Of a stretch of DNA of 33,192 nucleotides, positions 8,490 to 17,577 are shown one piece after another. How positions within the stretch are numbered: the stretch's first letter is position 1; each line of letters begins with the position of its first letter. The translations under genes were made by a program, and so were the position numbers. Below the pieces are notes generated by a model. The model did not search any database, was not told where the DNA came from, and was given only the letters and a program-made list of their open reading frames with translations. The DNA lies in the NCBI RefSeq assembly GCF_001707915.1, contig NZ_MAVV01000018.1:1-33192 (forward strand), read 5' to 3'. The stretch is from Thermodesulfovibrio sp. N1 (GTDB lineage: Bacteria; Nitrospirota; Thermodesulfovibrionia; Thermodesulfovibrionales; Thermodesulfovibrionaceae).

Positions 8490-8585
8490 TTATTTATTTC
8501 TTCTTAATGCTCTCATTTTTTTACGGAGTTTTCTGTATTTGTGCTTTTTAATCTTTTTCTTCCTCCACTTAAGAACACTTCCCAC
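8490..8585 (-). CDS. 31-residue basic protein, AURKAIP1/COX24 (bS22/mS38-like) family
   Basis: A GTG at 8585, placed 8 bases after a GGAGG site, opens a 31-codon frame. The product is extremely basic (MGSVLKWRKKKIKKHKYRK, then LRKKMRALRRNK to the end). It begins with MGSV and has the R/K-K-K-x-K-K-H-K-x-R-K pattern of the AURKAIP1/COX24 domain. Mitochondrial mS38 and the small actinobacterial 30S protein bS22 share this pattern, so a ribosome-bound role is the best guess. It begins 1 bp after the activase stop codon, and its ribosome-binding site lies in the last activase codons, so it is coupled to that gene. An upstream in-frame GTG overlaps the ribosome-binding site and is less likely. Confidence 0.75.
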   Translation of the reverse strand: MGSVLKWRKKKIKKHKYRKLRKKMRALRRNK

Positions 8586-8586
8586 T

Positions 8587-11500
8587 CTATTCACCTCCTT
8601 TATTTTTTATTGTCTCTATAAAAGCTTCAAGCCAAAGCTCATTTACCGTTGAATTAAGTCCATCAAAGGCAAGGGATACTACAGGTATATTGTAATCTCT
8701 TTGAATAAATCTTAATAAAGCAGTTACAATTGCACCAGGCATACATCCAAAGGGCATTGTGTTTACTAATCCGCTTGCTCCTTTTTTAATCAAATCTATA
8801 CTTTTACCTATACTCAAAACGGTTTCTCCTTCAAAACTATCAGGAACATAGGGCGATGCAAATTTAAAAATTTCCTTAATTGAGGGTTCTTTGATAAACT
8901 TTAATTCTCCTTTGAAATTTTTCAAAAATTTCTTTTCAACCCTCCACTGGAAAAATTTATTAATAAGAATTTTTATAATAGCAGATTTATCCTTTTTTAT
9001 CAAGGCTTTTCTCAATGCCATTTTATTTACATAGTGAATCCACTCTTCAAGAGGTGTTAAATAAACCTCTACTCCTAAGGATTCAAGCCTTTTTATCAGG
9101 TTTTCATTAGAAAAGGCATGGGAACGAACAAATATTTCTCCTACAATTCCTATAAGTGGTTTTTTATCTTTATATTTCGGAATATTTTCAAAATCCTTTC
9201 TCATATTTTTCAGTAAAGTATCAAAGTTACCATTTTTACTTTTTAAGACTTCGAAAATTTTTTGAAGATACTGTTCATATAAAGCTTCTGTTTCTCCTTT
9301 GTTTTTTTCATAGGGTCTGCACTGAAGAAGTAGTTTTGTGAGGATTCCGTAAGCAACAATTCCTTGCCAGGCTCTTAAAGAAAAATCACCGCCTGCAATA
9401 TTTAAATCTCTATAAAACTGAGCATCCTGCTGAGGTGAATAGACAGGAACATTTTCAAATCCCAATTTTTTAAGCATCATTCTATGGGAGATATTGTACT
9501 GTCCAAATCTGCAGGGACCTGCTCCAGAAGGCATGAAAAAGGCGGTTTTTTCAGGATTGAAATCTTTTGAATATACAATTTTTAGCATATCTCCAAGGGT
9601 TACCAAATAGGGAAAACATTCTCCTCCACAAACATGTTTTCTGGCAAGCTCAATAGATGTTTTATCTGAAGGAGGCATAACTTCTGCATCAATTCCGCAG
9701 TAATTAAAGGCTGCCTTTAAGGCAAAGGCATGGTCAGACATTCTTGGAATGAATATTGTTCTCTTTGATAGATCAGAATTTGAACTTTTTGATAACAGAG
9801 GTAAAAATACAGATTTTTCAATTGGTTTATCGTCTTTTCTGTTTTTAATACTATCTATAAATGCCTCCAACCTTGTGACAATACCTGCATCGGCACTGTG
9901 TTCATCGATTTCTAAAATAAGATAGGGATGTTGACCCATTTCTTCTTTGAAATAATTGATTATGAAGGAGTCAGGACCGCAGGAAAAATTGGTGATAAAA
10001 ACAGGATAGAGGGAATCTAATTTTTGAATAAATTTTGTTGCCCTTATAATTCTCTGTCCCGAACGCCAATAAAGATTGCTCCATGTATCCTTTATGTTGA
10101 TATTATCAAAGGGAAGCATATCAAATGGTATGGGAAGAACTCCCATTTTTGTTAGTTTTCCTGATATATCAAGACTTACTGCTTTATCAAAAGAATTGTA
10201 GGCTCTTCCAACAATAATAACAGTGGTAACCTGACCAAGAGTTTTTTCCTTTGAAGATTCAAGTAACTTTAATCCTTCCTTTTGTAGGTTAGTAACAAAT
10301 TCTTTTTGTTTTTGCCTTGCAACATCTATTTTTGTGTCCAGATTTTTTAAATTAACAATTCCTTTAAAAACATTCTGAAGTTCCTTTTTAAGATAATCAA
10401 AACCCCTTGAAAAATCAATCCTCGGTATAATTATCTTTGCCTCTTTAAACATTCCTCTACTTACATAGGGAATTGTCTGCACAAGAGGGCAGGCAAGACC
10501 TCTTTCATATTCGTCATGGAGATTTAAATTTATAAAACTTGGAAGAAAAATTAAGTCTACACCCTTTTCAATTAAATCAGCTATATGTCCATAGGCAACT
10601 TTAAGAGGAAAACATGCCTCAGATAATACTTTTTCAACTCCTTTATTGATTATTTCCTTGTTGGTTTTTTCTGATACTTTTACTTTAAATCCAAGCTCCC
10701 AAAGAAGTGTACTCCAGAAGGGAAGCTGTTCTAAGAAGTAAAATATATAGGGAATTCCTATTGTAGGAGCTTTCCTATTACCATACTTTTCCTCATATTC
10801 TTTATGTGTTTTCCATAGTAAATCTTCTCTTATACTTACAGGATTAACTAAATTTATGTTTAGGTAATCCTGCTTTTCGTATTTTTCACATCTGCCTCCA
10901 TAAAAAAGGTAATTTTCTTCTCCTTGAATTTTTACTCTGTTTATTTCGCAATAATTTGGACAGCCTTTACATTCAAAGGAGGAAATTTTATAATCTTTAT
11001 CTTTTAAAGTAAATCCCTTGAATTTGCTTGCCTTACCATTTTTCATCGCATCCTTAGCAATTAAGGCAGAACCGATTGCCCCCATGACTTCATGGTTTGG
11101 AGGAATAATTAATTCAAAGGAATCCCCAATTTTGCTTTTTAGAAAGTTTTCAAAGGCAGATATAACAGCTTTATTAAAGGCTACACCGCCTTGAAAGAAT
11201 ATTTTTTTGCCAATTGATTTTCCTGCAACAACCCTGTTTATATAATTTTCCACTATGCTGTAACAGAGTCCTGCAACAATATCTTCTTTTTTAGCACCTT
11301 TATGAAGATTAATAACAAGAGAGTTTTCCATAAAGACTGTGCATCTTTCTCCAAGTCTGCAGGGTTTTTCAGAGGAAAATGCAAGATTTTGAAACTCTTC
11401 AAGGGTTATTCCAAGTTTGTCTGCCTGTTCTTCAATAAATGAACCTGTACCTGCTGCACAGGCTTTGTTCATCTCGAAATCTATTACATTTCCATCTTTA

Positions 11501-12861
11501 AGACGGATATATTTTGAGTCCTGTCCTCCAATTTCAAAAATTGTATCAACTGTTGGGTCATAATGAAAAGCTCCACGGGCATGGGCAGTAATTTCATTTT
11601 TGATTACATCGGCTCCTACAAAATCTGCAATCATATAACGGCCTGAACCAGTAACACCTACTCCTTTTATCACAATTGATGGAAATTTTTCTGAAATTTC
11701 TCTTAAACCTCTTTTTACTGCATCAATGGGTTTTCCTGCAGTAGGAAGATATTTTTTTATAAGAAGATTTCCCTTTTCATCTAATAAAACAATATTGGTG
11801 CTAACTGAACCAATGTCTATTCCAAGATATGCTGAAGGAGGAGATTCTTCGCTTCGCTCAGAATGACAGGATGGGGGTGGCTCAGAATGACAGAGCGATG
11901 ATGCTTCAAAATAAGAGGGTGATGGGGACTCAGAATTACATAGCAATGGTGCCTTAAAATAAGAGTGTGAGGGTGCATCAGAATAAGAGGTTTTAGGAGG
12001 CTTCAGGGGAGGTAGTCCATATTCAATCTCTGCTTTGATTTCACTAAGTTTTTCAATTATTTTTTCATTTAAATAAACCTCTCCTGAAAAGCCCTTTAAG
12101 GCTGCACCTATTGCACCAGTGACCTCAAAATGCTCTGGCACAAGAATTTCATTTATCCTGAGAATTTTCTTAAAAGCCTTTATCATTCCCTTGTTAGCAG
12201 CAACTCCACCTTGAAAGGCAACTAATGGTTTAATTTCTCTTCCTTTAAACATTGTAGCCTTGAAATTTCTTGCAAGGGCAAAACATAAGCCAGCAATAAT
12301 ATCCTCTATAGGTGTTGCAATCTGTTGCAGATGAATCATATCCGATTTTGCAAAAACACTACAACGACCTGCAATTTTTGAAGGTCTTGAGGATTTTGTT
12401 GCAAGTTCACTGAATTCTTCTATGCTTAATCCAAGGCGTTCTGCCTGTTGTTCAAGAAAAGAGCCTGTTCCAGCAGCACAAATGCTGTTTAATGAAAAAT
12501 CCTTTATTCTTCCTCCAGTATCAAGAAAAATAAGCTTTGAATCTTCTCCACCAATTTCAATAATTGTTCTTACTTGGGGATAAAAAAAGGATGTTGCAGT
12601 AGCTTGGGAGACAATTTCATTTACATAGGGAGCAGAAACCTTCTTGGCAATAAATCTTCCGCTTACTCCTGTGAAACATATTTTTAGATTTTTATAAATA
12701 GAAAAAATCTCTTTTAAAAGGTTTGATACTATTTCACCGGGTTTGCCAAAATGTTTCAAATAACGTTTTTCAATGAGATGTCCTTCTTTATTTATAATTG
12801 CAATCTTGGCTGTTTCACTTCCTACATCAATTCCGAGGGAAAGATTAGAATCCATATTCAT
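8587..12861 (-). CDS. Giant acyl-CoA-dehydratase-activase-type protein (two BcrAD/BadFG ATPase domains plus DUF2229 and HgdB-like region)
   Basis: About 1,424 residues. Two ASKHA ATPase domains come first. Domain 1 (about residues 5-260) shows LGIDVGSETAK, IGGEDSKLIF, ICAAGTGSFLE, GRCSVFAKSD and FQGGVAANKG. Domain 2 (about 335-590) shows YLGIDIGSVSTN, IGGQDSKYIR, ACAAGTGSFIE, GERCTVFMEN and FQGGVAFNKA. In HgdC-type activators the Cys of CAAGTGS and the following RC hold a [4Fe-4S] cluster at a dimer interface; both pairs are kept in both domains. A Cys-rich CKGCPNYC segment follows, then a DUF2229 region (TIGIPYIFYFLEQLPFW) and a long C-terminal region with HGGDC-like Cys motifs (ACFPLK, GGECFPYL). 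The family drives ATP-dependent low-potential electron transfer; the partner is unknown here. The start is uncertain among ATG 12861, ATG 12855 and TTG 12879; none has a good ribosome-binding site and all overlap ubiD. The linker between the ATPase domains is built from translated repeats. Confidence 0.9.
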   Translation of the reverse strand: MNMDSNLSLGIDVGSETAKIAIINKEGHLIEKRYLKHFGKPGEIVSNLLKEIFSIYKNLKICFTGVSGRFIAKKVSAPYVNEIVSQATATSFFYPQVRTIIEIGGEDSKLIFLDTGGRIKDFSLNSICAAGTGSFLEQQAERLGLSIEEFSELATKSSRPSKIAGRCSVFAKSDMIHLQQIATPIEDIIAGLCFALARNFKATMFKGREIKPLVAFQGGVAANKGMIKAFKKILRINEILVPEHFEVTGAIGAALKGFSGEVYLNEKIIEKLSEIKAEIEYGLPPLKPPKTSYSDAPSHSYFKAPLLCNSESPSPSYFEASSLCHSEPPPSCHSERSEESPPSAYLGIDIGSVSTNIVLLDEKGNLLIKKYLPTAGKPIDAVKRGLREISEKFPSIVIKGVGVTGSGRYMIADFVGADVIKNEITAHARGAFHYDPTVDTIFEIGGQDSKYIRLKDGNVIDFEMNKACAAGTGSFIEEQADKLGITLEEFQNLAFSSEKPCRLGERCTVFMENSLVINLHKGAKKEDIVAGLCYSIVENYINRVVAGKSIGKKIFFQGGVAFNKAVISAFENFLKSKIGDSFELIIPPNHEVMGAIGSALIAKDAMKNGKASKFKGFTLKDKDYKISSFECKGCPNYCEINRVKIQGEENYLFYGGRCEKYEKQDYLNINLVNPVSIREDLLWKTHKEYEEKYGNRKAPTIGIPYIFYFLEQLPFWSTLLWELGFKVKVSEKTNKEIINKGVEKVLSEACFPLKVAYGHIADLIEKGVDLIFLPSFINLNLHDEYERGLACPLVQTIPYVSRGMFKEAKIIIPRIDFSRGFDYLKKELQNVFKGIVNLKNLDTKIDVARQKQKEFVTNLQKEGLKLLESSKEKTLGQVTTVIIVGRAYNSFDKAVSLDISGKLTKMGVLPIPFDMLPFDNINIKDTWSNLYWRSGQRIIRATKFIQKLDSLYPVFITNFSCGPDSFIINYFKEEMGQHPYLILEIDEHSADAGIVTRLEAFIDSIKNRKDDKPIEKSVFLPLLSKSSNSDLSKRTIFIPRMSDHAFALKAAFNYCGIDAEVMPPSDKTSIELARKHVCGGECFPYLVTLGDMLKIVYSKDFNPEKTAFFMPSGAGPCRFGQYNISHRMMLKKLGFENVPVYSPQQDAQFYRDLNIAGGDFSLRAWQGIVAYGILTKLLLQCRPYEKNKGETEALYEQYLQKIFEVLKSKNGNFDTLLKNMRKDFENIPKYKDKKPLIGIVGEIFVRSHAFSNENLIKRLESLGVEVYLTPLEEWIHYVNKMALRKALIKKDKSAIIKILINKFFQWRVEKKFLKNFKGELKFIKEPSIKEIFKFASPYVPDSFEGETVLSIGKSIDLIKKGASGLVNTMPFGCMPGAIVTALLRFIQRDYNIPVVSLAFDGLNSTVNELWLEAFIETIKNKGGE
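11835..11985. repeat. Dispersed palindromic repeat plus degenerate ~48-bp tandem copies in the activase linker
   Basis: The stretch opens with GATTCTTCGCTTCGCTCAG at 11843, the common repeat unit. Imperfect copies follow, each starting CTCAGAATGACA/CTCAGAATTACA and containing CTTCAAAATAAGAG or CCTTAAAATAAGAG (about 11880-11927 and 11928-11975), then a truncated CATCAGAATAAGAG. Read on the minus strand they give SYFKAPLLCNSESP and SYFEASSLCHSEPP, then CHSERSEESPP. The frame stays open throughout. Confidence 0.8.
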
Positions 12862-14290
12862 GCCATCTTTTTGTAACAAGCTCTTTTATTTCCTTTGCCT
12901 GAGTAATTTCCTCAGGCCAGTCTCTCATCATTCCTTCTTCGCGCATTTTACGGGTTGCATCAATTCCCATTTTGCCACCAAATCTTGGAAAACTTGATGC
13001 ATGATCAAGTTCATCAACAGGACCTTCAGAAATAATTACATCCCTTCGCCAGTCTACATTATTGAGGACTTTCCATGCAGTTGTTGATAAATCCTGAACA
13101 TTTACATCTTCATCTACAACAATTATCAGTTTTGAAAAGCTCATCTGACCCATGCCCCATAGTCCGTGAATTATTTTTTTCCCGTGTCCTGGATACTGCT
13201 TTTTTATTGATATAATAGCAGCATTGTGAAATACTCCTTCCATAGGAAGATTCATATCTCTTATTTCAGGAAATTGCATTCTTAAAAGTGGTAGAAAAAT
13301 TCTTTCTGTTGCCTTACCCATATAACAGTCTTCCATTGGAGGTTTACCAACAACTGTTGCAGGATATATTGGATTTTTTCTATGGGTAATACAAGTGATA
13401 TGAAAAACAGGAAATTTATCTACTGGGGAGTAAAACCCTGTATGGTCACCAAAGGGACCTTCATCTCTTAATTCATGAGGGTCAACATATCCTTCTAAGA
13501 CTATTTCTGCATTAGCCGGAACTTCTATATCAGAGGTAATACATTTTACCATTTCAACGGGTTTCCTTCTTAAAAATCCTGCAAAAACCATCTCATCAAC
13601 TCCGTAGGGAAGAGGTGCAGTAGAAGAATAAATCACAGCTGGGTCACTGCCAATTGCAACTGCTACAGGCATTCTTTTACCGAGTTCTTTATATTTTCTG
13701 TAGTGCACTGCACCGTCTTTATGAATATGCCAATGCATTCCTGTTGTTCTTTCGTCATAGACATGCATTCTATACATTCCACAATTTTGAATCCCTGTGT
13801 CAGGATCCCGAGTAAAGACCATTGGAAAAGTTATGAATCTGCCTCCGTCATTAGGCCAGGTTTTTAAAATCGGAAGTTTATTGAGGTCTGGTTCATGATT
13901 TATTACTTCCTGACAGGGAGCTTTACTTACTCTTTTTGGAAGATACTTACTTACTTCAATTAATTCAAAAAGTGCCTTAATTTTCTCCTTGAAAGTCTTT
14001 GGCGGGCTTTGGTGTAAAAGCTGTTCTATTCTCTTTCCAATATCATCGAGGCTTTCAACTTCAAGGCTAAGGCACATTCTTTCAAAGGAGCCAAATATAT
14101 TTGTAACAACTGGAATTTGTGATCCCTTTACTTTTTCAAAAAACAGGGCTTTTCCACCATTTGGGCTTTTACACATTCTATCAGTAATTTCGGCAATTTC
14201 AAGGATAGGGTCTACTTCTACAGTAACCCTATGAAGTAATCCTTTTTTTTCGAGAACTTGTAAGAATTCTCTTAAATCATTGTATGCCAT
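12845..14290 (-). CDS. ubiD: UbiD-family decarboxylase
   Basis: A 481-residue, prenyl-FMN-dependent (de)carboxylase-family protein, close to the usual UbiD length. It starts MAYNDLREFLQVLEKKG, the standard UbiD N-terminus. Conserved segments include KAPCQEVI, the Arg/Glu-rich LRDEGPFGDHTGFYSPVD near residue 283, PPMEDCYMGKATERIFLPLL, and EGVFHNAAIISI followed by KKQYPGHGKK. The substrate is unclear: ubiquinone is unlikely in an anaerobe, while menaquinone-pathway or aromatic-acid decarboxylation is plausible. No UbiX-type flavin prenyltransferase is visible. It is the first gene of the long minus-strand series, has its own promoter almost touching the ATG and no Shine-Dalgarno site, and its last codons overlap the activase gene. 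Confidence 0.9.
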   Translation of the reverse strand: MAYNDLREFLQVLEKKGLLHRVTVEVDPILEIAEITDRMCKSPNGGKALFFEKVKGSQIPVVTNIFGSFERMCLSLEVESLDDIGKRIEQLLHQSPPKTFKEKIKALFELIEVSKYLPKRVSKAPCQEVINHEPDLNKLPILKTWPNDGGRFITFPMVFTRDPDTGIQNCGMYRMHVYDERTTGMHWHIHKDGAVHYRKYKELGKRMPVAVAIGSDPAVIYSSTAPLPYGVDEMVFAGFLRRKPVEMVKCITSDIEVPANAEIVLEGYVDPHELRDEGPFGDHTGFYSPVDKFPVFHITCITHRKNPIYPATVVGKPPMEDCYMGKATERIFLPLLRMQFPEIRDMNLPMEGVFHNAAIISIKKQYPGHGKKIIHGLWGMGQMSFSKLIIVVDEDVNVQDLSTTAWKVLNNVDWRRDVIISEGPVDELDHASSFPRFGGKMGIDATRKMREEGMMRDWPEEITQAKEIKELVTKRWHEYGF

Positions 14291-14700
14291 ATAAAGATAT
14301 TATCTCTGTATATCTTACAATAAGTCAATTACTGTCTCATTGTGAAGTTTTCAATACTCCGAAAAATATCTTTCTATAGGTTGTGTAGGTTGAAAAGATT
14401 CTTCAGTCGCTTACGCTCCTTCAGAATGACAGAATAGGAAGATTAGGATGACCATTTCACTGTCATCCTGAACGCAGTGAAGGGTCTCAGTTTATCAAGG
14501 GAAAAAAGTAAGAGATTCCTTGCTCCTCTTATGCTTCGTTCAGAATAACAGGTTGTAGTTTTAAGAATGAAAAAAATAAAATCGGAATGAGATTTCTCCT
14601 CTTCGGCTTTGATTTGAATAAAAATCCAATGCTGTGTTACTCTTTTTTTTAAGTCTTAAATTTTTAAACCACTTAAAAGAAATAATAAATGGAGGAGGCT
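14291..14700. repeat. Divergent intergenic gap with palindromic repeat cluster
   Basis: The gap between ubiD and uppP holds at least three units of the local repeat family: GATTCTTCAGTCGCTTACGC (14397) running into CTTCAGAATGACAG, GTCATCCTGAACGCAGTGAA (14462), and GATTCCTTGCTCCTCTTATG (14514) running into CGTTCAGAATAACAG. The rest (14555-14690) is AT-rich. I found no convincing gene and no clear promoter for uppP in it. Confidence 0.75.
14299..14328 (-). promoter_or_regulatory. Sigma-70-type promoter of ubiD, near-leaderless
   Basis: On the minus strand TTGACT (14328-14323) and GATAAT (14304-14299) are separated by 18 bp. Transcription would begin near 14292, only about 2 bases before the ATG at 14290. 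The short remaining sequence has no AGGAG, which fits a leaderless or near-leaderless message. Confidence 0.5.
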
Positions 14701-15474
14701 GTGGACGAATTAATCAAGGCATTGATTCTTGGAATTATTCAAGGGATTACAGAGTTTCTTCCTATAAGTAGCACTGCTCATCTTGTTATTACTCCATGGA
14801 TTTTTGGATGGACTGGTCCGCTTAATTCTTTAAGTTTTAATATAGCTGTTCATGTTGGTACTTTACTTTCTCTTTTTTACTGCTTCTGGAGAGACTGGAT
14901 CGATATATTTTTTAAAGACAGAAAAATGCTTGGGTATTTAATAATCGGAACACTACCTGCTGCTGTTGCTGGTTTAGTCTTCCATGATTTAATAGAAAGC
15001 TCTTTGAGAAATCCTTTAATTATTGTTTTTACCCTTGTTACAGTTGGAGTACTGATGCTAATTGCTGAAAAAGTTAGTAAAAGACAACGTGACTCCATTA
15101 CTCTTTCTGATGCAATTATAATTGGAACAGCTCAGGCAATAGCTCTTATTCCTGGTGTATCTCGTTCTGGAATAACTATAACAGCAGGACTTTTTAAAGG
15201 ACTTAAAAGGGATTATGCTGCAAAGTTCTCCTTTTTACTTTCTGCTCCTGCAATAGCTGGAGCTGCAACACTTGATTTTTATAAATCCGTAAAAATTGGG
15301 TATTCCTATGATTATTCTCTTTTTCTTGTAGGATTAATCTCTGCTGCTATTACAGGAATTATTGCAATCAAATTTCTTCTTAATTTCCTAAAAAAATATC
15401 CTCTAAACCTCTTCATATATTATCGATGGGTTTTAGCAGGAGTGATTTTTTTGTTATATTCTTTTAGAAGCTAA
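14701..15474 (+). CDS. uppP: Undecaprenyl-diphosphatase (BacA/UppP)
   Basis: Integral membrane phosphatase that recycles undecaprenyl pyrophosphate to the monophosphate carrier for peptidoglycan and other envelope polymers. The signature GIIQGITEFLPISSTAHL lies at the N-terminus, and the second motif IPGVSRSGITITAGLFKGL near the middle contains the catalytic-type PGxSRSG. Several hydrophobic segments are evident (for example IGTLPAAVAGLVF and FLVGLISAAITGIIAI). I prefer the GTG at 14701, which gives MDELIKALILG as in relatives and has GGAGG at 14691-14695. The in-frame ATG at 14689 would add four residues and has no ribosome-binding site. The stop overlaps the ftsK ATG by one base (TAATG). 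Confidence 0.93.
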   Translation: MDELIKALILGIIQGITEFLPISSTAHLVITPWIFGWTGPLNSLSFNIAVHVGTLLSLFYCFWRDWIDIFFKDRKMLGYLIIGTLPAAVAGLVFHDLIESSLRNPLIIVFTLVTVGVLMLIAEKVSKRQRDSITLSDAIIIGTAQAIALIPGVSRSGITITAGLFKGLKRDYAAKFSFLLSAPAIAGAATLDFYKSVKIGYSYDYSLFLVGLISAAITGIIAIKFLLNFLKKYPLNLFIYYRWVLAGVIFLLYSFRS

Positions 15475-17573
15475 TGGAAAAAAAAATAGCAGATAGAAAA
15501 ATTAAAAAAGTTGCTTATTACAGAAAACCTAAATCAATAAAAAAGAATTCTAAGAGTTTTTCCGCCTCCGATGTCTTTAAATCAATCTTGTTAATTGCCT
15601 TTGCCGTATACCTTGCTGTAAGTCTGCTTAGCTACTACTATCTTGATCCCTCCTTTTTAACCTATACAAAAGCAAAACCTCTAAACTACGGAGGAATAGT
15701 AGGTTCCTATCTGTCTGACCTTATACTTAGTATTTTTGGAGTTGGAGGTTTTTTACTCCCGCCATTGATTCTTTTTTTGGGAATAAAAAGATTTATCGGC
15801 AATCCAATGGAGATTATAAAGCTCCCTTGGGTTTTGATAATACTCTTTTCCTCTTCTGTTATGCTGGAACCTCTGAGGGAAAAAGTTGAATTATATATAA
15901 AGATTCCAGAAGGATTATCTTTCATTGCCTTTTATGAGAGTGAAAAATTCATATCCCTTACAGGAACCTATATTTTATGGGCTTCTGTTTTCATTGCATC
16001 AATTATTTTAATAAAACCCGAAATAATCAAAAGAAGAAAGGAGGAAACTCCTTTAGAGTCTGAGACTTCTTCGGAAATTAAAGTAGTCAAGGTCTCAAAA
16101 CCAGGACCCCCTCTTAAAGAACCACCTAAGATTTTAAAGAGCAAAGATATTGATGAAAAGCAAAAAATAGAAGCAGAACAAAAGGGGTTTCTTGTCCCAC
16201 CTCTTTCCTTGCTTAAGATTGAAAAAACAGAAGAGACTATTTCAAAGGATGAAATTATTGCCTCAGCAAGAAGTATTGAAGCAAGATTTTCTGAATTTGG
16301 TATTCATGGCAGTATTAAAGAGGTTCATCCCGGACCTGTTGTTACCATGTATGAATTTGAGCCAGCAAGTGGAATAAAACTAAGCAAAATAATAACCCTA
16401 AGTGATGAACTTGCCCTTTCCCTTAAAGCCCAGAGCATAAGAATATATCCAATTCCTGGTAGATCAGCCATTGGAATTGAAGTCCCCAATAAAAAACGTC
16501 AGATCGTAAGGCTTGGTGAGATAATTTCCTCAGAAAAATTTCAGAACTCTTCATCCTATCTTACCCTTGCTTTGGGCAAAGACATCTACGGTAATCCCGT
16601 TGTAACAGACCTTGCAAAGATGCCCCATCTTTTGGTTGCTGGAGCAACAGGTTCAGGTAAAAGTGTTTGTTTAAATACAATGATACTGAGTCTCCTATAC
16701 AAAGCCACACCCCATGATGTAAGATTGCTTCTTATTGATCCAAAACTTCTTGAACTTTCAACCTATGAAAATATTCCCCATCTTATGTATCCTGTAATCA
16801 CAGAACCAAAGGAAGCCTCAGAGGCATTGAAAAAAGTCATTGTTGAAATGGAAAGAAGATATAAACTCTTTGCATCTCGTGGATTCAGAAACATAGATAG
16901 CTTTAACCAGTCAGTTCCAATTGAAGAAAAGATTCCATACATAGTTGTATTTATTGACGAATTTGCAGACTTAATGTTTACAGCGCCCACAGAGGTAGAA
17001 CAATCAATTACCCGAATTGCTCAGATGGCAAGGGCATCGGGAATTCATCTTGTTGTAGCCACACAAAGACCAAGCGTTGATGTAATAACAGGAATAATAA
17101 AAGCTAACTTTCCTGCACGAATAGCCTTTCAGGTATCATCTCGCATTGATTCCCGAACAATACTTGATAGTCAGGGAGCTGAGAAACTTCTTGGCATGGG
17201 AGATATGCTTTTTATGATTTCAGGTGTAAAAATAATAAGAGTTCACGGTGCCTATGTAAGTGAAGAAGAGGTTAAATCAGTCACTGAATACCTACGCAGT
17301 CAGGGTAGCCCTGATTATTCCCTTTTTGAATCCATAGAGATACCAGAAAACAAAAAAGACAATGGTAAAACACAGGAAACAGAAAGGGACGAACTTTATG
17401 AACAGGTCATTGAATATGCAACACAGACAGGTGAGATTTCCATATCCCTTATACAGCGGAGATTCAAGATTGGTTACAATCGCGCAGCTCGGATAATGGA
17501 TTTACTTGAACAGGATGGACTTGTTGGTCCTCCACAGGGTGCAGGCAAACCAAGAAAATTTTTGGGAAGATAA
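15474..17573 (+). CDS. ftsK: DNA translocase FtsK/SpoIIIE
   Basis: It pumps chromosomal DNA at the division septum. The 699-residue protein has about four N-terminal membrane segments (residues ~37-58, 75-105, 120-135, 160-180). A short charged linker follows (~185-245), then the alpha domain with GPVVTMYEFEPASGIKLSK. The RecA-like motor has Walker A GATGSGKS near 390-397 and Walker B VVFIDEFADLM near 490. Conserved motor segments include VATQRPSVDVITGIIKANFP and SRTILDSQGAEKLLGMGDML. The C-terminal gamma winged helix (SLIQRRFKIGYNRAARIMD, then LEQDGLV) would read KOPS-like sites. The linker is short, as in many non-enteric FtsK proteins. It is coupled to uppP by a 1-bp overlap and ends 4 bp from the convergent gene's stop, with no terminator visible between. 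Confidence 0.96.
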   Translation: MEKKIADRKIKKVAYYRKPKSIKKNSKSFSASDVFKSILLIAFAVYLAVSLLSYYYLDPSFLTYTKAKPLNYGGIVGSYLSDLILSIFGVGGFLLPPLILFLGIKRFIGNPMEIIKLPWVLIILFSSSVMLEPLREKVELYIKIPEGLSFIAFYESEKFISLTGTYILWASVFIASIILIKPEIIKRRKEETPLESETSSEIKVVKVSKPGPPLKEPPKILKSKDIDEKQKIEAEQKGFLVPPLSLLKIEKTEETISKDEIIASARSIEARFSEFGIHGSIKEVHPGPVVTMYEFEPASGIKLSKIITLSDELALSLKAQSIRIYPIPGRSAIGIEVPNKKRQIVRLGEIISSEKFQNSSSYLTLALGKDIYGNPVVTDLAKMPHLLVAGATGSGKSVCLNTMILSLLYKATPHDVRLLLIDPKLLELSTYENIPHLMYPVITEPKEASEALKKVIVEMERRYKLFASRGFRNIDSFNQSVPIEEKIPYIVVFIDEFADLMFTAPTEVEQSITRIAQMARASGIHLVVATQRPSVDVITGIIKANFPARIAFQVSSRIDSRTILDSQGAEKLLGMGDMLFMISGVKIIRVHGAYVSEEEVKSVTEYLRSQGSPDYSLFESIEIPENKKDNGKTQETERDELYEQVIEYATQTGEISISLIQRRFKIGYNRAARIMDLLEQDGLVGPPQGAGKPRKFLGR

Positions 17574-17577
17574 TTTA

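Noticed and set aside
8234-8551. Plus-strand 105-codon open frame
   Set aside because: It lies opposite the small coiled-coil and bS22-like genes, has no ribosome-binding site and a low-complexity Ser/Phe/Leu product; it is a shadow frame.
12862-12879. TTG at 12879 as the activase start
   Set aside because: Rare start codon, no ribosome-binding site and extra residues not seen in the family; ATG at 12861 or 12855 is simpler, though unproven.
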